From: Bacteroidota bacterium
GTDB taxonomy: Bacteria; Bacteroidota; Bacteroidia; Cytophagales; Cyclobacteriaceae
NCBI GenBank assembly: GCA_003242315.1
Contig: QGUY01000182.1
Span: 1 to 8,095, forward strand
DNA: 8,095 nt
Reading direction: 5' to 3'
The position numbers were made by a program, and so were the translations under genes. The notes under the pieces were generated by a model. That model did no database searches. It had not been told where the DNA came from and saw only the letters and a program-made list of their open reading frames with translations. Each line of letters starts with the position of its first letter. Within the stretch, counting starts at the first letter, position 1. Below, piece by piece: positions 5,764-8,095 of this stretch.

Positions 5764-7752
5764 TCATTTCATAAATCGTATCAAAAGGATCTCGGCCAGA
5801 AGAAACGCAAGTGCCAGCATAACGGCATACTTCCAAAGCGTTTTGCCCAAATATCTGTCTTTTATTTCTTTGCTGAAAGCCTCCGGTGTTCTCGCTTCGA
5901 AAACGGAGACTTGGTCACCGCCCATCAGGCGCATTACCTCCTGCACATCATATGTAGCCATTCGCGATTCATCGCGGTCGGGATTAAAGGCAAGAAGGTC
6001 CAGTGTATCGCTGCCTGAGGTCACGTAGTAAAACCCCTGTGTTATTGAATGCCTGGGGATGTCGAGAAGTACACGGTCGCCGATGATTCGCTGGGCGGGG
6101 ATGACCTCCTGCTCACCTTTTAATCGTATCGGTTCTTCACCCGCCAGTGAGTCTGCCTTTAGTGTGACCAGACTTTCGTTCAATGTGTAGTATGGCTTCG
6201 CGGCGGACCGCTTTGCAGTTGAGGCCATGCGATACATGACAGGAACGAAGAGCGCATTCCTGCTGAAGTCGGTGTACGTGTCGTTTAGCGGACTTGCAAG
6301 GACAAAAACCCTTCCCCCCTGCTGGAATGAGGAAAGGAAAGGCGCGCCGTTTCGGAACCGGAGGATGGCGGACCGGTCGTCGCCCCATTCGAGCAATCGT
6401 GCCGCGCGTGGCATTGCGATGGATGGCGTCCGCTCCTCGAAGACATTTTCAAAGAATGGGTTGTCGAAGTCCGGAGGGTCCAGTTCCTGCATAGGCGCCT
6501 GATCCCGCAGCGTAACTGACACACCCAGTAAATTCCGGTATGATTCCGCGTTCCCGTCAGCACGCGGAATGAACAGCAAGGTGCCGTAACCGTCGATGAA
6601 TGCCCGCAGTGCCTGTGCAAGCGCAGGGTCCGGATCAACACCATTAAGTACAACAATGTCGGCCTGATCGAGAAGACTATAGTTAAAGTTGCCTGCGGGG
6701 AAGCCGTTGTAGTTGAACACCTGGTTGTTTCCAAAAACCTGACGAATAGGTGTTGTGCGGTTGTCGGGTTTGATTTCCAGGACGTTGATGCGTTCATTGT
6801 AGTTGAGCGCCAGGTAGAATTCGTTGTCGAAGCTGACCGGTATGTCGTTGAAGCTCACTTGTGCGCGGTTCAGTCCGGCCAGTCCCGTCGCGAGGTCAAA
6901 CGAAACATCGCGCATCGCGCCGGGCGGGATGGTTACGGCTGTTGTCGCTGCCTGAATGCCATTGATGGTAAGCTTGACATTGAGTTGTTCGCGCTCACGG
7001 TTGCCGTCATTGCGCATCCGTACGGTGAGCGAGTTTCGTTCCTGTCCTATCGCGAACGGGTTGTCGAGGTAGGCAGTGTCGATGAATACATTGCTATTGA
7101 CTGTCGGGACAACCGGGACCAGGTGCCAGCGGATGGTGGAATCCGGAACCGGAGGTGAGCCGAAGGTCGACTGTTGAAAATCCGATATCCAGAACACTTC
7201 CTCGTTGCGACTGGGGTCTGAAAGTCGGATGCGGTTTATGATCTCTGCTGCAGACCGCGTCACGGGCGACAGTCGCACCTGCGTGAGCAGGTCGGCAACT
7301 TCCTCACCCGTTTTTCGCGTGTTCGACGAGGGTGCGAAGTCGTTGGTGAGAAGTCGGTAGCGCGTGTCCGGCGGAAACAGGTCGATGATTTCCGTAGCGA
7401 ACGTCACGGCTGCATCCAGCGCGCGTGCCCTGCCTTCCATCTGGGCGGACATGCTGAAAGAATTGTCGAGATAGATCGTGATATCGCGATGGCTTCCGCC
7501 CGCATCTTCGCGCGCGGGTATCACCGGTTGCGCGAATGCGATTACCAGGAAGGCGATGAATAGGAGTCGGCACAGCAGTACCAGGTAGTGTTTGAGTTTC
7601 CTCCGGGCGGTGGTGACCTCTCGTACCTGCCTGAGGGCGCGTGTATTGGAGAAAAATACGCGCGTGGTTCTTCGGAAATTGAAGAGGTGGATCAGAATCG
7701 GGATTGCGAGGGCGGACAGCGCCCACAAGAATGAGGGATACAGGAAACTCAT
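5764..7752 (-). CDS. BatA-like membrane protein with von Willebrand A domain
   Basis: This 662-residue protein begins MSFLYPSFLWALSALAIPIL, the characteristic BatA N-terminal membrane segment, followed by HLFNFRRTTRVFFSN and a second helix (about 56-77). A von Willebrand A-like domain follows: DNSFS at 96-100 is the DxSxS metal-ion (MIDAS) motif, T165 may be the third element, and SD at 190-191 fits the late aspartate. Next come a beta-rich, probably Ig-like region (about 220-320) and a glutamine-amidotransferase-like fold (about 360-490, ADIVVLNG and GTLLFIP). A final membrane helix (about 641-660) ends in RFMK. Most of the protein should lie in the periplasm. The frame is open 25 codons further upstream, but the Met at 7752 is chosen because the family starts there. 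BatA relatives usually sit with batB, batC or a MoxR ATPase; none is visible. Function here is unknown. Confidence 0.87.
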   Translation of the reverse strand: MSFLYPSFLWALSALAIPILIHLFNFRRTTRVFFSNTRALRQVREVTTARRKLKHYLVLLCRLLFIAFLVIAFAQPVIPAREDAGGSHRDITIYLDNSFSMSAQMEGRARALDAAVTFATEIIDLFPPDTRYRLLTNDFAPSSNTRKTGEEVADLLTQVRLSPVTRSAAEIINRIRLSDPSRNEEVFWISDFQQSTFGSPPVPDSTIRWHLVPVVPTVNSNVFIDTAYLDNPFAIGQERNSLTVRMRNDGNREREQLNVKLTINGIQAATTAVTIPPGAMRDVSFDLATGLAGLNRAQVSFNDIPVSFDNEFYLALNYNERINVLEIKPDNRTTPIRQVFGNNQVFNYNGFPAGNFNYSLLDQADIVVLNGVDPDPALAQALRAFIDGYGTLLFIPRADGNAESYRNLLGVSVTLRDQAPMQELDPPDFDNPFFENVFEERTPSIAMPRAARLLEWGDDRSAILRFRNGAPFLSSFQQGGRVFVLASPLNDTYTDFSRNALFVPVMYRMASTAKRSAAKPYYTLNESLVTLKADSLAGEEPIRLKGEQEVIPAQRIIGDRVLLDIPRHSITQGFYYVTSGSDTLDLLAFNPDRDESRMATYDVQEVMRLMGGDQVSVFEARTPEAFSKEIKDRYLGKTLWKYAVMLALAFLLAEILLIRFMK

Positions 7753-7862
7753 CTGCGACTCAAAGTTAACGCTTAGTTCCAAACACGTAACGCCCGGAAT
7801 TTCAATTTTGATGGACGGGCCGGTCATTTTCTTTTAACCGGCGGCCACGCCCGGCCCGGGTG

Positions 7863-7917
7863 GCGGGATTGCCACCGAATACGCGGGAAAGGCCACCGGA
7901 ATGCGTCGTGAGCCACC
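7863..7917. repeat. Degenerate 20-21 bp tandem repeat with short palindrome between ssb and the BatA-like gene
   Basis: GCCACC occurs at 7871, 7892 and 7912, and GCGGGA at 7863 and 7883, so about 2.5 diverged units of 20-21 bases lie in tandem. GGTGGC (7859-7864) and GCCACC (7871-7876) form a 6-bp hairpin. The rest of the 7753-7943 gap holds an 8-bp imperfect hairpin just after the ssb stop (around 7915-7938). There is no T-tract, so no terminator is called. No gene is supported in this 191-base gap, which is G+C rich. Confidence 0.5.
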
Positions 7918-7943
7918 AGACCGCTGGGCTTCTGGTTGGAATT

Positions 7944-8095
7944 TTAGCGGCGACTGCCAAGCATAACCATATCGTTAGCGTTGATCTCGGTTATGTACCG
8001 CTTCTCCCCTCCGTTGGTCTGATACGCACGGTGCACGAGTTTTCCCTGGATGGCAATTTCCTGACCCTTCTTTAGGTACTTGCTCGCGATTTCCG
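7944..8095 (-). CDS. ssb: Single-stranded DNA-binding protein, C-terminal part (start outside window)
   Basis: The reverse strand reads EIASKYLKKGQEIAIQGKLV, then HRAYQTNGGEKRYITEINAN and DMVMLGSRR before TAA at 7944-7946. This is the last part of the OB fold of bacterial SSB, which coats single-stranded DNA in replication and repair. The segment with 'YLKKGQ', 'GKL' and 'YITEI' is diagnostic of the family. Fifty codons are visible; the N-terminal strands and DNA-contacting aromatic residues lie beyond the window. The protein stops directly after the OB fold, without the Gly/Pro-rich linker and acidic DDDIPF-type tip that recruits partner proteins in the housekeeping SSB. It is therefore either a short SSB paralogue, as many Bacteroidota carry, or a truncated copy. 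Downstream frames for about 100 bases do not supply an acidic tip. It is 191 bases upstream of the BatA-like gene; a shared transcript is possible but not shown. Confidence 0.9.
   Translation of the reverse strand, partial: EIASKYLKKGQEIAIQGKLVHRAYQTNGGEKRYITEINANDMVMLGSRR

Noticed and set aside
6285..6797. 170-codon minus-strand open frame
   Set aside because: It is a shifted frame inside the BatA-like gene with a Ser/Arg/Thr-rich, non-protein-like composition.
7761..7768. Exact TAnnTTTG promoter -7 match (TAACTTTG on the minus strand) before the BatA-like gene
   Set aside because: It ends 8 bases before the ATG, which would leave almost no leader, and the only TTTG upstream is 11 bases away rather than about 20. 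A leaderless transcript is possible but chance is more likely.
7753..7827. 25-codon upstream extension of the BatA-like gene (MTGPSIKIEIP...)
   Set aside because: The family begins with the MSFLYPSFLW membrane segment, so the Met at 7752 is the natural start; the extension would put polar residues before the membrane anchor.
7915..7943. Hairpin after the ssb stop as an intrinsic terminator
   Set aside because: The stem is imperfect and no T-tract follows on the minus strand.

Overview
The window reads as chromosomal DNA from a Bacteroidota bacterium, probably of the Cytophagales/Chryseolinea type. This is inferred from the gene families (BatA-type N-terminus MSFLYPSFLW, two DUF4199 proteins, a metal-site-deficient dihydroorotase homologue), the absence of Shine-Dalgarno sites before most starts, and intergenic GCAGTNN heptad repeats. 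No taxonomic marker gene is complete here, so the assignment is an inference. I see no RNA gene, insertion sequence, prophage or CRISPR array.

The plus strand holds the last 90 codons of RNase Y (1-274), then a 179-base gap (275-453) almost filled by a 122-base imperfect inverted repeat and a second competing hairpin. After that comes an exported zinc-metallopeptidase-like protein (454-1263). Its stop codon runs into GCAGTNN repeats, and a palindromic repeat follows at 1358-1382, which also supplies the last codons of the convergent glycosyltransferase gene.

The minus strand carries a compact gene series, in transcription order: the C-terminus of a single-stranded DNA-binding protein (8095-7944, start outside the window); a 191-base gap with a degenerate 20-bp repeat; a BatA-like membrane protein with a von Willebrand A domain (7752-5764); a 64-base gap; a dihydroorotase-family protein that has lost most metal ligands (5699-4431); two DUF4199 membrane proteins (4434-3901 and 3898-3371); a polyprenyl-phosphate-type family 2 glycosyltransferase (3364-2348); and a second membrane-anchored family 2 glycosyltransferase (2335-1352). 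From the dihydroorotase homologue to the last glycosyltransferase, the genes overlap by 4 bases or are separated by 2, 6 and 12 bases, so they very probably form one transcription unit. The BatA-like gene may belong to it too.

What joins these products is not clear from sequence. Four of the five downstream products are membrane-associated or membrane proteins, and two are predicted to move sugars, so an envelope role is plausible. The dihydroorotase-like protein is more likely structural than enzymatic. I found no clear defence system or new mobile element. The most unusual items are the long inverted repeat behind rny, the non-catalytic dihydroorotase homologue in an envelope-like operon, and dispersed repeats that have colonised gene ends.
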